DNA from: Clostridia bacterium
GTDB lineage: Bacteria > Bacillota > Clostridia > Oscillospirales > Acutalibacteraceae
Direction: 5' to 3'
Assembly: GCA_017560255.1 (NCBI GenBank)
Contig: JAFYOI010000008.1
Span: 143,294 to 207,293, forward strand
Length of the DNA stretch: 64,000 nt
Part shown: positions 8,837 to 17,097 of the stretch, piece by piece
Layout of the letters: each line of letters starts with the position of its first letter
How positions within the stretch are numbered: the stretch's first letter is position 1
Made by a program: the position numbers and the translations under genes
Notes under the pieces: generated by a model
Databases searched by the model: none
What the model was told of the DNA's origin: nothing
The model's input: only the letters and a program-made list of their open reading frames with translations

Positions 8837-9844
8837 TTAGTTTGCTTGTGTGAAAGAAACTCTTTCAACAGTGTATCCTCTGTCCGTAAGTGTTTTTACA
8901 AGACCTGTTTCGCCAACCATATGAGCCGCACCGACCGCAAAGAAAATGGTTTTACCGCTTTTGATGTACTCTTCCGCCTTATCTGCCATACCAACGTTTC
9001 TGTCGTCCATCAGTTTCTTATTGTAGTCATCAATCATCGCTATGAGTTCGGGCGATAATTCGCCGACTTCTGAGTCTGCAAGCACGCAAGCGGTGAATTT
9101 CTCAAAGTCACTGTCAAGCCAGGCAGTGTAAAGTTCGTCAAGGCTTTTGCCGTAAGTGTCAATATTTGCAAAAAGGTTCTGCAAAAGGAAAATAAAAAGT
9201 TCCTCGGGGAAACTGTTGAGCAACGCCATCTGGAATGAGCCTGATTCAACACTGAGAACTTCCATATTCTGCTTGTATGCTTTGTCAAGAAGCAGTGTTT
9301 CCATTCCATAATCGGATAAAAGATTTGAGTGCTTGAGAAGCGCTGCATTGTCAGCGTACTGATACCACATTGAAACGTTGTAGTAGTCGAGAGCCGACAT
9401 ATAGAGGTTGGCGTCTTTCATTAAGTTAACGCATTTTTTATATAAATCATTTGGAAGATGGTCGGTGATTTTTGTGCCATCTGCGTAAACGTATTGCGCC
9501 ATATCCTGCATCATCGTTTTCAGATCTTCCTGATAAGCGACGGAGTCAAACTCAACGGCAAGTGCATCACAACTGTCCATGGTCGGAGCAATTCTGCTGA
9601 GTACTGCTTCGTTTCTTTTATCGCCGACGTGGACTGTGCCGAAAAGGTAGAGAGTCTGCCCGTTTTCTCCCGTTACGCGCCACATCATAGGAGCGTTGTC
9701 GTTCAATACGTCACTTATGGGTTGGGTTGTGGTTGTTATCGGATTAGTGGTTGTGGTGGTTGAATTTGTGCCTATTTTATCACAACCGCCCAAAAAACTG
9801 AGTGCGATTATAAGTGCAAGAAAAAAAGTTAAATATCTTTTCAT
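8837..9844 (-). CDS. TraB/GumN-family lipoprotein
   Basis: Lipid-anchored extracytoplasmic protein of 335 residues. The signal peptide ends in the lipobox LSFLGGC, followed by a Thr-rich tether (TTTTTNPITTTT). The folded part has both TraB/GumN (Tiki-like) hallmarks: LYLFGTVHVGD with the GxxH motif, and near the C-terminus FFAVGAAHMVGETGLV. Tiki relatives are metal-dependent proteases, but bacterial GumN-type members have no firm function. ATG 9844 has an excellent GGGAGG site; a start 12 codons upstream would place that site inside the gene. Monocistronic. Confidence 0.85.
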   Translation of the reverse strand: MKRYLTFFLALIIALSFLGGCDKIGTNSTTTTTNPITTTTQPISDVLNDNAPMMWRVTGENGQTLYLFGTVHVGDKRNEAVLSRIAPTMDSCDALAVEFDSVAYQEDLKTMMQDMAQYVYADGTKITDHLPNDLYKKCVNLMKDANLYMSALDYYNVSMWYQYADNAALLKHSNLLSDYGMETLLLDKAYKQNMEVLSVESGSFQMALLNSFPEELFIFLLQNLFANIDTYGKSLDELYTAWLDSDFEKFTACVLADSEVGELSPELIAMIDDYNKKLMDDRNVGMADKAEEYIKSGKTIFFAVGAAHMVGETGLVKTLTDRGYTVERVSFTQAN

Positions 9845-9983
9845 GATAAATCCTCCCTTTTGTAATTTGAATTTTAACATAAACTGCTATAAAAATCAAT
9901 CAGAGTGTATATGCAGGTACATTTCTGCACAAATGCTTAATGATTTGTAACTTTTGCAGAATTTCATTTTACGTTAAAAGAAG

Positions 9984-10012
9984 TTGACAATTCAACTTTG
10001 TTAGTGTATAAT
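9984..10012 (+). promoter_or_regulatory. Consensus promoter of the MarR-DegV-HAD operon
   Basis: TTGACA, 17-base spacer, TATAAT. Transcription should begin near 10019, which makes an ATG at 10022 nearly leaderless and favours the GTG at 10052 as the real start of the first gene. ATTCAACTTTGTTAG in the spacer may hold a repressor site (inference). Confidence 0.85.
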
Positions 10013-10051
10013 GTGCGGGATATGGAAAAATATAGAATGGGGGATAGGGCA

Positions 10052-10504
10052 GTGATTGACAGATTTGAGCGCTTTTCGTTTTTGATTTCAGAGGCTTCAC
10101 GAAGTTGGCATAAAATAACGTCGGACGAAATGTCCAAGTATGGTCTTAAAGGGCCCCATTCCGTATATTTGCTGACAATGCACCGTTTTCCCGAGGGTGT
10201 AACCGCACCGCAACTTTGTGAAGTGTGCGGCAAGGATAAGTCCGACGTATCGCGTATGATGGCGATTATGGAGGAAAAGGGACTTGTTAAAAAAGAGGGC
10301 GTTTATCAGAACCTTTATCGTGGCACTTTTAAACTCACTGCGGCGGGAATTGATGCGGCAGAAAGAGTCAGGGAAAGAGCGAATCGCGCCGTTGAGTTGG
10401 CTGGTGATGAGGTAAGCGAGGAAAATCGTGCTATTTTTTACGAAACTTTTGAGATAATAGTAAACAATTTGCGTGATATAAGTAAAAACGGATTGCCTGA
10501 TTAA
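10052..10504 (+). CDS. MarR family transcriptional regulator
   Basis: Winged-helix DNA-binding protein of 150 residues, a normal MarR length. The helix-turn-helix region reads APQLCEVCGKDKSDVSRMMAIMEEKGLV, followed by a wing with LYRGTFKLTAAG. GTG 10052 is preceded by GGGGGATAGGG at proper spacing and begins MIDRFERFSFLISEAS; in-frame ATGs at 10022 and 10037 are poorer choices given the promoter position. It heads an operon with a DegV fatty-acid-binding protein and a HAD phosphatase, so it probably autoregulates that operon, perhaps in response to a lipid (inference). Confidence 0.85.
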   Translation: MIDRFERFSFLISEASRSWHKITSDEMSKYGLKGPHSVYLLTMHRFPEGVTAPQLCEVCGKDKSDVSRMMAIMEEKGLVKKEGVYQNLYRGTFKLTAAGIDAAERVRERANRAVELAGDEVSEENRAIFYETFEIIVNNLRDISKNGLPD

Positions 10505-10528
10505 ATCGGCAGGAAAAGGAGAAGTTTT

Positions 10529-11395
10529 ATGAAAAACTACGTAATTATTACAGACGGCGGCAGTGATATCAACCCTGCGATTCTCAAACAGTGGGGAGTT
10601 GAAAACATTGATTTGAGTTTTCGTTTTGAGGGTCAGGAAAAGGAATATCTTGGAAATGATATGGATATTCTCACGTTCTACAACAAAATGAGAGAGGGCG
10701 GCGTTGCAAAGACAATGGCAATCAATCCCGAAAGGTTTGCTGCAACGTTTGAAACTGCGCTTTCACAAGGTAAAGATGTGATATATCTTGGTTTTTCTTC
10801 TGGGCTCAGCACAACTTTCAATTCTTCAAGAATTGCGGCGGAGGATCTGCTTGAAAAATATCCCGACAGAAAGATTATCTGTGTGGACAGCCTTTGTGCA
10901 TCTGCGGGGCAGGGACTTTTCGTTTATCTTGTGGCTAAAAAGAGCAATGAGGGCGCAAATATTGATGAAGTTGCAGAATATGCGCGCAATATCGCTTTGA
11001 GCATCTGTCATTGGTTTACCGTTGATGATCTTGTTTATCTGAAGAGGGGCGGTCGTGTAAGCCCCGCTGTTGCACTCGTAGGTAAAGTGCTCGGTATCAA
11101 ACCCGTTTTGCACGTTGATAACGAGGGTAAACTCATCAGTATGTCTAAGGCAAGGGGCAGAAAAGCGGCTCTTATCGCATTGGCTGACAAATTCGATGAA
11201 CTTGCAGTGGATAAAGAGAACGGAACAGTATTTATCTCTCACGCCGATTGCCTTGACGACGTAAAAGAACTTGAACAGATACTCAAATCAAGATATAACG
11301 TAAACGTTGAATTGATTTCCAACATCGGCCCCGTTATCGGTGCTCACTCCGGACCGGGTACGGTTGCGCTGTTCTTTGTCGCAAAGGAAAGATAA
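10529..11395 (+). CDS. DegV family fatty-acid-binding protein
   Basis: FakB-like protein that presents a fatty acid to the FakA kinase for phospholipid synthesis. The 288 residues show the family blocks ITDGGSDINPAIL at the start, LGFSSGLSTTFNSS near residue 90 and GGRVSPAVALVGKVLGIKPVLHV near 180. ATG 10529 follows AGGAAAAGGAG. No fakA lies in the window. The gene sits between a MarR regulator and a HAD hydrolase, with 5 bases before the latter. Confidence 0.92.
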   Translation: MKNYVIITDGGSDINPAILKQWGVENIDLSFRFEGQEKEYLGNDMDILTFYNKMREGGVAKTMAINPERFAATFETALSQGKDVIYLGFSSGLSTTFNSSRIAAEDLLEKYPDRKIICVDSLCASAGQGLFVYLVAKKSNEGANIDEVAEYARNIALSICHWFTVDDLVYLKRGGRVSPAVALVGKVLGIKPVLHVDNEGKLISMSKARGRKAALIALADKFDELAVDKENGTVFISHADCLDDVKELEQILKSRYNVNVELISNIGPVIGAHSGPGTVALFFVAKER

Positions 11396-11400
11396 TTATT

Positions 11401-12117
11401 ATGGCTGTTACAACTGTATTATTTGATCTGGATGGAACACTTTTGCCACTTGATCAGGATACGTTTATAAAGACGTATTTTAAACTGCTTGCAGGTAAAC
11501 TGTCTGAGCGAGGATATGAGCCGGACAAACTCATTGAGGCGGTATGGGGCGGCACGCTCAGAATGATGAAAAATGACGGAGTAAGGACTAACGAGGAAGT
11601 ATTTTGGGAATTTTTTATGGGTGTTTTCGGTGAAAAGTCCCGTGAGGATATTCCTTATTTTGAGGAGTTTTATAAAACGGATTTTCATAAAGCAAAGCAA
11701 GTTTGCGGTTTTGATGCTATGGCAGCGCAAACTGTCCGTAAACTTAAAGCGAACGGCGTGAAAGTGGCACTTGCAACAAACCCGATGTTCCCTCAGATTG
11801 CAACAAAACTTCGCATTGAATGGGCGGGACTTGTGCCCGATGATTTTGAATTGTATACCACTTATGAAAACTCATGTTACGGCAAACCGAGTGCAGATTA
11901 TTACCTCAGTATTGCAAAGACGCTCAACGTATCTCCCGAAGAATGCCTTATGGTAGGTAATGATGTCGACGACGATATGCCTGCGAAGAACGTAGGAATG
12001 AAAGTTTTTCTCTTGACCGATAATCTTGTTAACAAATCAAACACTGACATCAATCAGTTTGCACATGGCGGATTTAAAGAGCTGAACGATTATCTTGATA
12101 TTGTTATGAGAAAGTAA
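11401..12117 (+). CDS. HAD family hydrolase
   Basis: Cytoplasmic phosphatase of the haloacid dehalogenase superfamily, 238 residues. Motif I is VLFDLDGTLLPL with the nucleophile Asp9, motif II is LATNP, Lys is in GKPSADYYL and motif IV is MVGNDVDDDMPAKNVGM. A helical cap lies between motifs I and II. The natural substrate is unknown. It closes the MarR-DegV-HAD operon ahead of a strong terminator. Confidence 0.9.
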   Translation: MAVTTVLFDLDGTLLPLDQDTFIKTYFKLLAGKLSERGYEPDKLIEAVWGGTLRMMKNDGVRTNEEVFWEFFMGVFGEKSREDIPYFEEFYKTDFHKAKQVCGFDAMAAQTVRKLKANGVKVALATNPMFPQIATKLRIEWAGLVPDDFELYTTYENSCYGKPSADYYLSIAKTLNVSPEECLMVGNDVDDDMPAKNVGMKVFLLTDNLVNKSNTDINQFAHGGFKELNDYLDIVMRK

Positions 12118-12122
12118 TTATA

Positions 12123-12157
12123 AAATAACCCGCAGGAAAATTCCTGCGGGTTATTTT
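12123..12157 (+). terminator. Bidirectional terminator after the HAD gene
   Basis: A perfect 15-bp inverted repeat centred on 12139 with AT-rich flanks on both sides. It ends the HAD operon on the plus strand and the Asn-rich peptide gene on the minus strand. Confidence 0.9.
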
Positions 12158-12161
12158 GAAT

Positions 12162-12323
12162 TTATCTCTGATTGCTCGGCTGATTCTTTACGTTGTTCTT
12201 TGTATTGTTCTGCGCGTTGTTCTGAGAATTATTCTGTGCATTATTTTGACAGTTGTTCTGAGCGCTGTTGTTCTTTTTCTGTGTTGAGTTGTTGTTGGTG
12301 TTGTTCTGATTGTTGTAATTCAT
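12162..12323 (-). CDS. Asn/Gln-rich 53-residue peptide
   Basis: Unrecognised microprotein that reads MNYNNQNNTNNNS and then a periodic run with spaced xQNN units (SAQNNCQNNAQNNSQNNAQNN), ending NVKNQPSNQR. It is about half Asn, with a single Cys, basic spots and no hydrophobic segment, so probably soluble and disordered or prion-like. A near-perfect AAGGAGGC site lies upstream of ATG 12323, which argues for real, strong translation. It follows nagB across a terminator, and a terminator follows the stop. Similar low-complexity peptides occur in spore or coat contexts in Clostridia, but nothing here shows that role. Confidence 0.7.
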   Translation of the reverse strand: MNYNNQNNTNNNSTQKKNNSAQNNCQNNAQNNSQNNAQNNTKNNVKNQPSNQR

Positions 12324-12400
12324 TCTTTTCGCCTCCTTGAATTAGGTTACAGATATAGTTTGCCTTGTTTGTTGTAACCTATTCACAGAAATAATTTTAC

Positions 12401-12437
12401 AAAAAAAGAGCACTCTGAAATCAGAATGCTCTTTTTT
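12401..12437 (-). terminator. Terminator of the nagB operon
   Basis: A long A/T-flanked hairpin, AAAAAAGAGCA-TCTGA with TCAGA-TGCTCTTTTTT, with one internal mismatch. It lies just past the nagB stop and separates it from the Asn-rich peptide gene. Confidence 0.85.
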
Positions 12438-12444
12438 CTATTAA

Positions 12445-13155
12445 TTAGTTTTCGCTGTAAATTACAGTTACATCGGGGTGCAACTGGAGAATGGAAGCGG
12501 GTACCTGCGGGTCAATCGGGCCAAAGAAGGATTTTTCAACAATTTCCTTTTTAGCGGCACCGTTTGCAACAAGCACGATTTTCTTTGCCTGCATAATGGA
12601 CATCATACCCATTGTGATTGCCGTCTTCGGCACTTCGTCCTCGCTTGCGAAGAAGCGCGCGTTAGCCTTGATTGTGGACTCGTCAAGTACAACTTCGTGA
12701 GTCGGGCCTGTGAAGTAAGCATCGGGTTCATTGAAACCGATGTGACCGTCAAGACCGATGCCAAGTAACTGAAGGTCAATACCACCGAGTGCCTTGATCA
12801 TATTGTCGTAGTTTTCGCCCTCTGCCTTGAGATCCTCAGCGCAGCCGTTGGGAACGAAAGTCTTTGATTTGTCAATGTTAACGTGGTTAAAGAGGTTGTC
12901 GTTCATAAAGTAACGATAACTCTGGTCGTTGGAAACGTCAAGACCAACGTATTCGTCAAGGTTAACGCTTGTTACTGTGGAGAAGTCAATCTTGCCGTTT
13001 TTGTTGTCCTCAATAAGTCTTTTGTAAGTACCAACGGGGGATGAACCGGTTGCAAGACCGAGTACACAGTTGGGCTTAACGATGATCTGCGCTGCGATGA
13101 TGTCAGCGGCTTTGTTGCTCATTTCTTCGTAAGTTTTTGTTGTGATGAATTTCAT
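12445..13155 (-). CDS. nagB: Glucosamine-6-phosphate deaminase
   Basis: Converts glucosamine 6-phosphate to fructose 6-phosphate and ammonia. The 236 residues begin MKFITTKTYEEMS and show GLATGSSPVGTYKRL for phosphate binding, the catalytic Asp in VNLDEYVGL and His in GIGLDGHIGFNEP. The start at 13155 shares one base with the stop of the upstream gene (TAATG), with GAGAGGAAA inside that gene, so translation is coupled. A reading frame extending 45 codons further upstream is an artefact. Placing NagB in one operon with GlmM puts opposing amino-sugar steps together. Confidence 0.96.
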   Translation of the reverse strand: MKFITTKTYEEMSNKAADIIAAQIIVKPNCVLGLATGSSPVGTYKRLIEDNKNGKIDFSTVTSVNLDEYVGLDVSNDQSYRYFMNDNLFNHVNIDKSKTFVPNGCAEDLKAEGENYDNMIKALGGIDLQLLGIGLDGHIGFNEPDAYFTGPTHEVVLDESTIKANARFFASEDEVPKTAITMGMMSIMQAKKIVLVANGAAKKEIVEKSFFGPIDPQVPASILQLHPDVTVIYSEN

Positions 13156-13826
13156 TATGCATTTTCCTCTCTTAAAACAATTTTGTCGGTTGCCTTGATA
13201 ATTGAGTTTGACGGATATACGCCACGTAATGGGGTTAAGGGGTACGCGGAGGTGTTCCTGCCGATTACTGTGCCGGGGTTGATAACGCAACCGCAGCCTA
13301 TGTCAGCGCCATCTGCAAGAATACCGCCTATTTTGCGAAGACCGGTTTCAATTTCCTCTTCTCCGTGGATAACGACCGCTTTGCCGTCGGATTTAAGGTT
13401 GGAACAAATTGAGCCTGCGCCCATATGTGCACGGTTACCGAGAACCGAATCTCCTACGTAGTTGTAGTGGGGAATTTGTGCCTTGTCAAGAATAATGCAG
13501 TTCTTGAATTCGCTGGAGTTGCCGAGAACGCAGTTGCTACCCGTGATAACACTGCCCCTGATGTATGCGCCGGGGCGGATTTCAGTGCCGTGACCGATGA
13601 TAGCGGGCGCATCAATTGTTGCGGTGTCAGCGATTTTAACGTCTTTGCCGACCAGTACACCGGGTTTAATTTCGGTGAAATCCTCCATTCCGCTTTCTAT
13701 GAGGGAGAGTGCCAGATTTTTAATTTTCGGCAACATTTCCCAAGGGTATTCGCAACTGTCAAAAAGGTCCTTGAGGTAGGGGACGTTGCATTCGTAAAGG
13801 TCGCAAGTTTTTACAAGTTTATTCAC
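13155..13826 (-). CDS. Left-handed beta-helix (hexapeptide) protein, GlmU C-terminal-like
   Basis: A 223-residue cytoplasmic protein with a short helical N-terminus (CNVPYLKDLFDSCEYPWEML) and then hexapeptide repeats from about residue 60 (IADTATIDAPAIIGHGTEIRPGAYIRGSVITG). The region HYNYVGDSVLGNRAHMGAGSICSNLKSDG resembles the acetyltransferase half of GlmU. No nucleotidyltransferase domain is present. It may acylate glucosamine 1-phosphate made by GlmM, or be a related nucleotide-sugar enzyme. GTG 13826 follows AGAGG and overlaps the glmM stop by 8 bases. Confidence 0.82.
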   Translation of the reverse strand: MNKLVKTCDLYECNVPYLKDLFDSCEYPWEMLPKIKNLALSLIESGMEDFTEIKPGVLVGKDVKIADTATIDAPAIIGHGTEIRPGAYIRGSVITGSNCVLGNSSEFKNCIILDKAQIPHYNYVGDSVLGNRAHMGAGSICSNLKSDGKAVVIHGEEEIETGLRKIGGILADGADIGCGCVINPGTVIGRNTSAYPLTPLRGVYPSNSIIKATDKIVLREENA

Positions 13827-15441
13827 AGCAATAACCTCTTTCTTTAATAACTTGTGAGAGTATGTCAGAGTATTTTTCGCAAAGGTCAATACTCGTACTT
13901 TCAATCATAATACGGATAACAGGCTCTGTGCCACTCTGCCTTAAAAGCACTCTGCCGTTGCCGTCAATGAGTTTTTCAATTTCCGCAACCGCGTTTAGTA
14001 CAACTTCGTCCACCATAACCGCGTCTTTGTCTTTAACACGCAGGTTTACAGTTGTCTGCGGATAAAGAGTGAGAGGCTGAACAAGATTGCTGAGCGTTGA
14101 TTTTCTGTCGCGCATTTCTTCCGCAATCATAATCGCCGTCAGAATTCCGTCGCCCGTCGTAGCGTACTTTTTAAGTATAATATGACCCGATTGCTCACCA
14201 CCGATTTTGAAATCCTTGTTCTGCATCGCTTCATATACGAAGCGGTCACCGACTTTTGTCTGTATGCAGTCAATGCCGATTTTCTTCAGCGAATTTACAA
14301 AGCCGCTGTTGGACATAATCGTTGCAACAACCGTATTGCCGTTGAGCATTCCTTTTGATTTAAGGCGGTTTGCGAGGATGTACATCATGCCGTCGCCGTC
14401 AACAACGTTTCCGTTTTCGTCAACCGCAATGCAGCGGTCGGCGTCGCCGTCAAATGCAAATCCTACGTCAAGATGTCGCTCTTTTACAAGCGCACACAGT
14501 TTTGCAATATGTGTTGAGCCACAGTCCTTGTTTACGTTAAGACCGTCGGGTTCAACTCCTATCATAACCGTTTGTGCGCCCAGTGCATCAAAAACCGCTT
14601 TGGCGATTGTCCACGAAGCACCATTAGCGCAATCAAGACCGATTTTGAGATTTTTATATGAGTTTGAAGCAACGGAGATAAGGTATCCGACGTAGCGGTT
14701 TCTGCCCGAAACGTAGTCGACGATGCATCCTATGCGCTCTTTATGGGCAAGGGGCAAATCGCTGCCCTGAATACCGAGTGCGGAAAGGTCGCCGTCAATG
14801 TACGCTTCGATGAAAGCCGTGGTTTCGTCGTCAAGTTTTTCTCCGTACCTGTTGATTATCTTAATTCCGTTGTCGTAGAAAGGGTTATGCGATGCGGTAA
14901 TCATAATGCCGCAATCGAATTCGTCCTGCCTTGTTACAAACGAAACGCTGGGCGTTGTGGTAACGTGTAACATATACGCATCAGCACCCGAAGCCGTTAT
15001 ACCCGCGACAATGGAGTATTCAAGCATATAACTTGAGCGGCGCGTATCCTTACCGATTAATATTCGCGGACGATAACCGGGTTTCTGACAACCCGAAAGT
15101 TTTGATGAATAGTACCAACCGAGGAACCTGCCTACCTTGTATGCATGCATAGACGTCAGTACAGCGTTTGCCTCACCTCTGAAACCGTCTGTGCCAAAAT
15201 ATTTATTTTTGTACGGAGCACCCGCGGGTGAGCGGTTGATTACACGGTTGTCAAAAAGTAATTCATCGGTTGTGATGCCGAAGATTTCACAAATCAGCAG
15301 AACTTTATCAATCTGCGGCTGGGTCTGGTCCATTTCCCATTTGGAAACGGATTGGCGGGATACCGAAAGTCTGTCTGCAAGAGTCTCCTGCGACATACCG
15401 TAGGCGTTGCGTAAATGAGTGATCTTTTCGCCTATTGTCAT
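13819..15441 (-). CDS. glmM: XRE helix-turn-helix domain fused to phosphoglucosamine mutase
   Basis: A 540-residue fusion. Residues 1-65 form a Cro/C1 helix-turn-helix domain (MSQETLADRLSVSRQSVSKWE, then a KVLLICEIFGITTDELLF tail). A linker of about 15 residues leads to a complete GlmM-like alpha-D-phosphohexomutase: catalytic Ser184 in ITASHNP, Mg-binding DGDADR at 331-336, sugar loop GGEQSGH at 414-420 and phosphate loop RQSGTEP at 501-507. GlmM alone is about 450 residues, so the enzyme part is full length. The frame is continuous with no stop across the junction. ATG 15441 follows CGGAGGGAT. First gene of the amino-sugar operon, with a palindrome over its promoter. Confidence 0.93.
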   Translation of the reverse strand: MTIGEKITHLRNAYGMSQETLADRLSVSRQSVSKWEMDQTQPQIDKVLLICEIFGITTDELLFDNRVINRSPAGAPYKNKYFGTDGFRGEANAVLTSMHAYKVGRFLGWYYSSKLSGCQKPGYRPRILIGKDTRRSSYMLEYSIVAGITASGADAYMLHVTTTPSVSFVTRQDEFDCGIMITASHNPFYDNGIKIINRYGEKLDDETTAFIEAYIDGDLSALGIQGSDLPLAHKERIGCIVDYVSGRNRYVGYLISVASNSYKNLKIGLDCANGASWTIAKAVFDALGAQTVMIGVEPDGLNVNKDCGSTHIAKLCALVKERHLDVGFAFDGDADRCIAVDENGNVVDGDGMMYILANRLKSKGMLNGNTVVATIMSNSGFVNSLKKIGIDCIQTKVGDRFVYEAMQNKDFKIGGEQSGHIILKKYATTGDGILTAIMIAEEMRDRKSTLSNLVQPLTLYPQTTVNLRVKDKDAVMVDEVVLNAVAEIEKLIDGNGRVLLRQSGTEPVIRIMIESTSIDLCEKYSDILSQVIKERGYCCE

Positions 15442-15481
15442 ACTATCCCTCCGATAATGAAGTTTAAAATCTTGTCATCCG

Positions 15482-15516
15482 ATTGTATATAATACAATAA
15501 ATTTTGAATTATTACA
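15482..15516 (-). promoter_or_regulatory. glmM operon promoter with overlapping palindromic operator
   Basis: On the minus strand TTGTAA, a 17-base spacer and TATTAT form a promoter about 40 bases before the glmM start. ATTGTATATAATACAAT (15482-15498), with perfect 7-bp arms, covers the -10. It is the obvious candidate operator for the XRE domain encoded just downstream (inference). Confidence 0.65.
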
Positions 15517-15540
15517 AGTATCAAAACATTGGAATTTTAT

Positions 15541-15555
15541 GCAACTATCAGTTGC
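15541..15555. promoter_or_regulatory. Second palindrome in the glmM/MATE divergent region
   Basis: GCAACT-ATC-AGTTGC is a perfect inverted repeat with 6-bp arms, upstream of the glmM -35 and about 160 bases upstream of the MATE promoter. The rest of the 15556-15710 gap shows nothing recognisable. Confidence 0.4.
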
Positions 15556-15714
15556 GAAAACTGTTGTTTTTGCACAAAAGTGGTTATTTTAATGCGAAAA
15601 GAGAATTAAATTTGTAAAATAGGGTTTACAAAAAAGCGCTTTCGAGTGCTCAAAAAAATTAAAATTATAATATGTATTCTATGCCGTTTAGGTATTTTTA
15701 TACTCTGTTTGTGG

Positions 15715-15743
15715 TTGACACAAAAAACAAATGAGAGTATACT
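15715..15743 (+). promoter_or_regulatory. Promoter of the second MATE gene
   Basis: TTGACA, 17-base spacer, TATACT, 25 bases before GTG 15769. Its position inside the longer open frame from 15646 shows that the upstream start is not used. Confidence 0.8.
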
Positions 15744-15768
15744 CGATTGGTTGTCAGGAGGTGGCAAA

Positions 15769-17097
15769 GTGGAGAGTATAAAGGAACAGGTAAATTATTT
15801 TGGCACGGAAAAGGTGAGCAAAATACTTTTAAAATTAGCACCGCCCGTAATGTTAGCGCAACTGATACAGGCGCTTTATAATATTGTGGACAGTGTTTTT
15901 GTCGGACGTTTTTCCGATACGGGACTGACTGCGCTTTCCATCATATATCCAATACAACTTCTGATGATTGCCGTTGCGGTTGGTATGGGCGTTGGTATAA
16001 ACACCGTTATGGCGGCAAAACTTGGCAAGAACAAATCGGATGAAGCGGACGAGTATGCAGGTATCGGGACACCGCTGGCGGTGATTTTGTGGGTGATTTT
16101 CGCCGCTGCTTGTTATGCGTTGATGCCCTTGTATGCGCGTGTGTCAACCGATTCGCCGGACGTTATTGCCGACGTTATAATATATGGACGAGTAACGTGT
16201 GTTTTCAGTTTCGGCTTGTTTCTTGAAAGCGTGTGGACAAAGATTCTGCAGGCGCGTGGAGATATGAAAACCCCGATGATTGCACAGATTGCAGGTGCAG
16301 TTGTCAATATAATTTTTGATCCTATTCTGATTTTTGGATTATTTGGACTTAAACCGATGGGTGTTATGGGTGCGGCTATCGCAACAGTATTGGGACAAAT
16401 TGTAGCGGCTCTTGTTGTTATGAAAAAAGGGTTTCGTAAATCACCGTCGCTCAGAAAGTATCCGAGATATATCGCAAAAATCTTCAAATTCGGAATGCCC
16501 AATATGCTTATGCAGTCTGCGTACACGTTTTATATCTTTGGATTGAATATGGTGCTTGCCACTTTTTCCGATGCCGCGGTAACAGTGCTTGGGTTGTATT
16601 ATAAATGGCAGACGTTTTTCTTTATCCCACTTGGTGCAATGCAGACTTGCATAGTGCCCGTAATCAGTTTTAACTATGCAGCGAGGAAGTATGAACGGTG
16701 CAAAAAGACGCTGAATTTTTCAATTCTTTTCGGCGTTGCTTTGATGTCACTCGGCACGATACTTTTCAATGTGATTCCGGGACCAATGTTGCGGTTTTTC
16801 TCAAATGATGCACAGGTGATTGAGATTGGCTTGACAGCATTCAGAATAATGGGTTTCAGTTTTATTACTATTGTCACTTCGCTTACGTATCCCGTGTTGT
16901 TTCAAGCGGTCGGAATGAGCCTTAAAAGTTCCGCTTTGACGGTTATTCGTACAGTTATCCTCTTTGTGCCGCTTGGGTATCTTTTCTCCCGATTCGGACT
17001 CGATTATTTCTGGTTTACCTACATAGTAACTGACGGCTTGGTCAGTTTGATAGGGTTTATTATGAGTCGCAGATTTTTTAAAAAATTAAATGTATAA
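15769..17097 (+). CDS. MATE family multidrug/metabolite exporter
   Basis: Second MatE-family membrane antiporter, 442 residues, about 12 transmembrane segments. Residues VSKILLKLAPPVMLAQLIQALYNIVDSVFVGRFS form the typical first helix, and the domain repeat begins IFKFGMPNMLMQSAYTFYIFG. The start is GTG 15769 after AGGAGGTGG; the frame is open 41 codons further upstream, but that stretch contains the promoter and would encode an extra hydrophobic segment. Low similarity by eye to the MATE at 6901, so not a recent duplicate. Substrate unknown. Confidence 0.9.
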   Translation: MESIKEQVNYFGTEKVSKILLKLAPPVMLAQLIQALYNIVDSVFVGRFSDTGLTALSIIYPIQLLMIAVAVGMGVGINTVMAAKLGKNKSDEADEYAGIGTPLAVILWVIFAAACYALMPLYARVSTDSPDVIADVIIYGRVTCVFSFGLFLESVWTKILQARGDMKTPMIAQIAGAVVNIIFDPILIFGLFGLKPMGVMGAAIATVLGQIVAALVVMKKGFRKSPSLRKYPRYIAKIFKFGMPNMLMQSAYTFYIFGLNMVLATFSDAAVTVLGLYYKWQTFFFIPLGAMQTCIVPVISFNYAARKYERCKKTLNFSILFGVALMSLGTILFNVIPGPMLRFFSNDAQVIEIGLTAFRIMGFSFITIVTSLTYPVLFQAVGMSLKSSALTVIRTVILFVPLGYLFSRFGLDYFWFTYIVTDGLVSLIGFIMSRRFFKKLNV

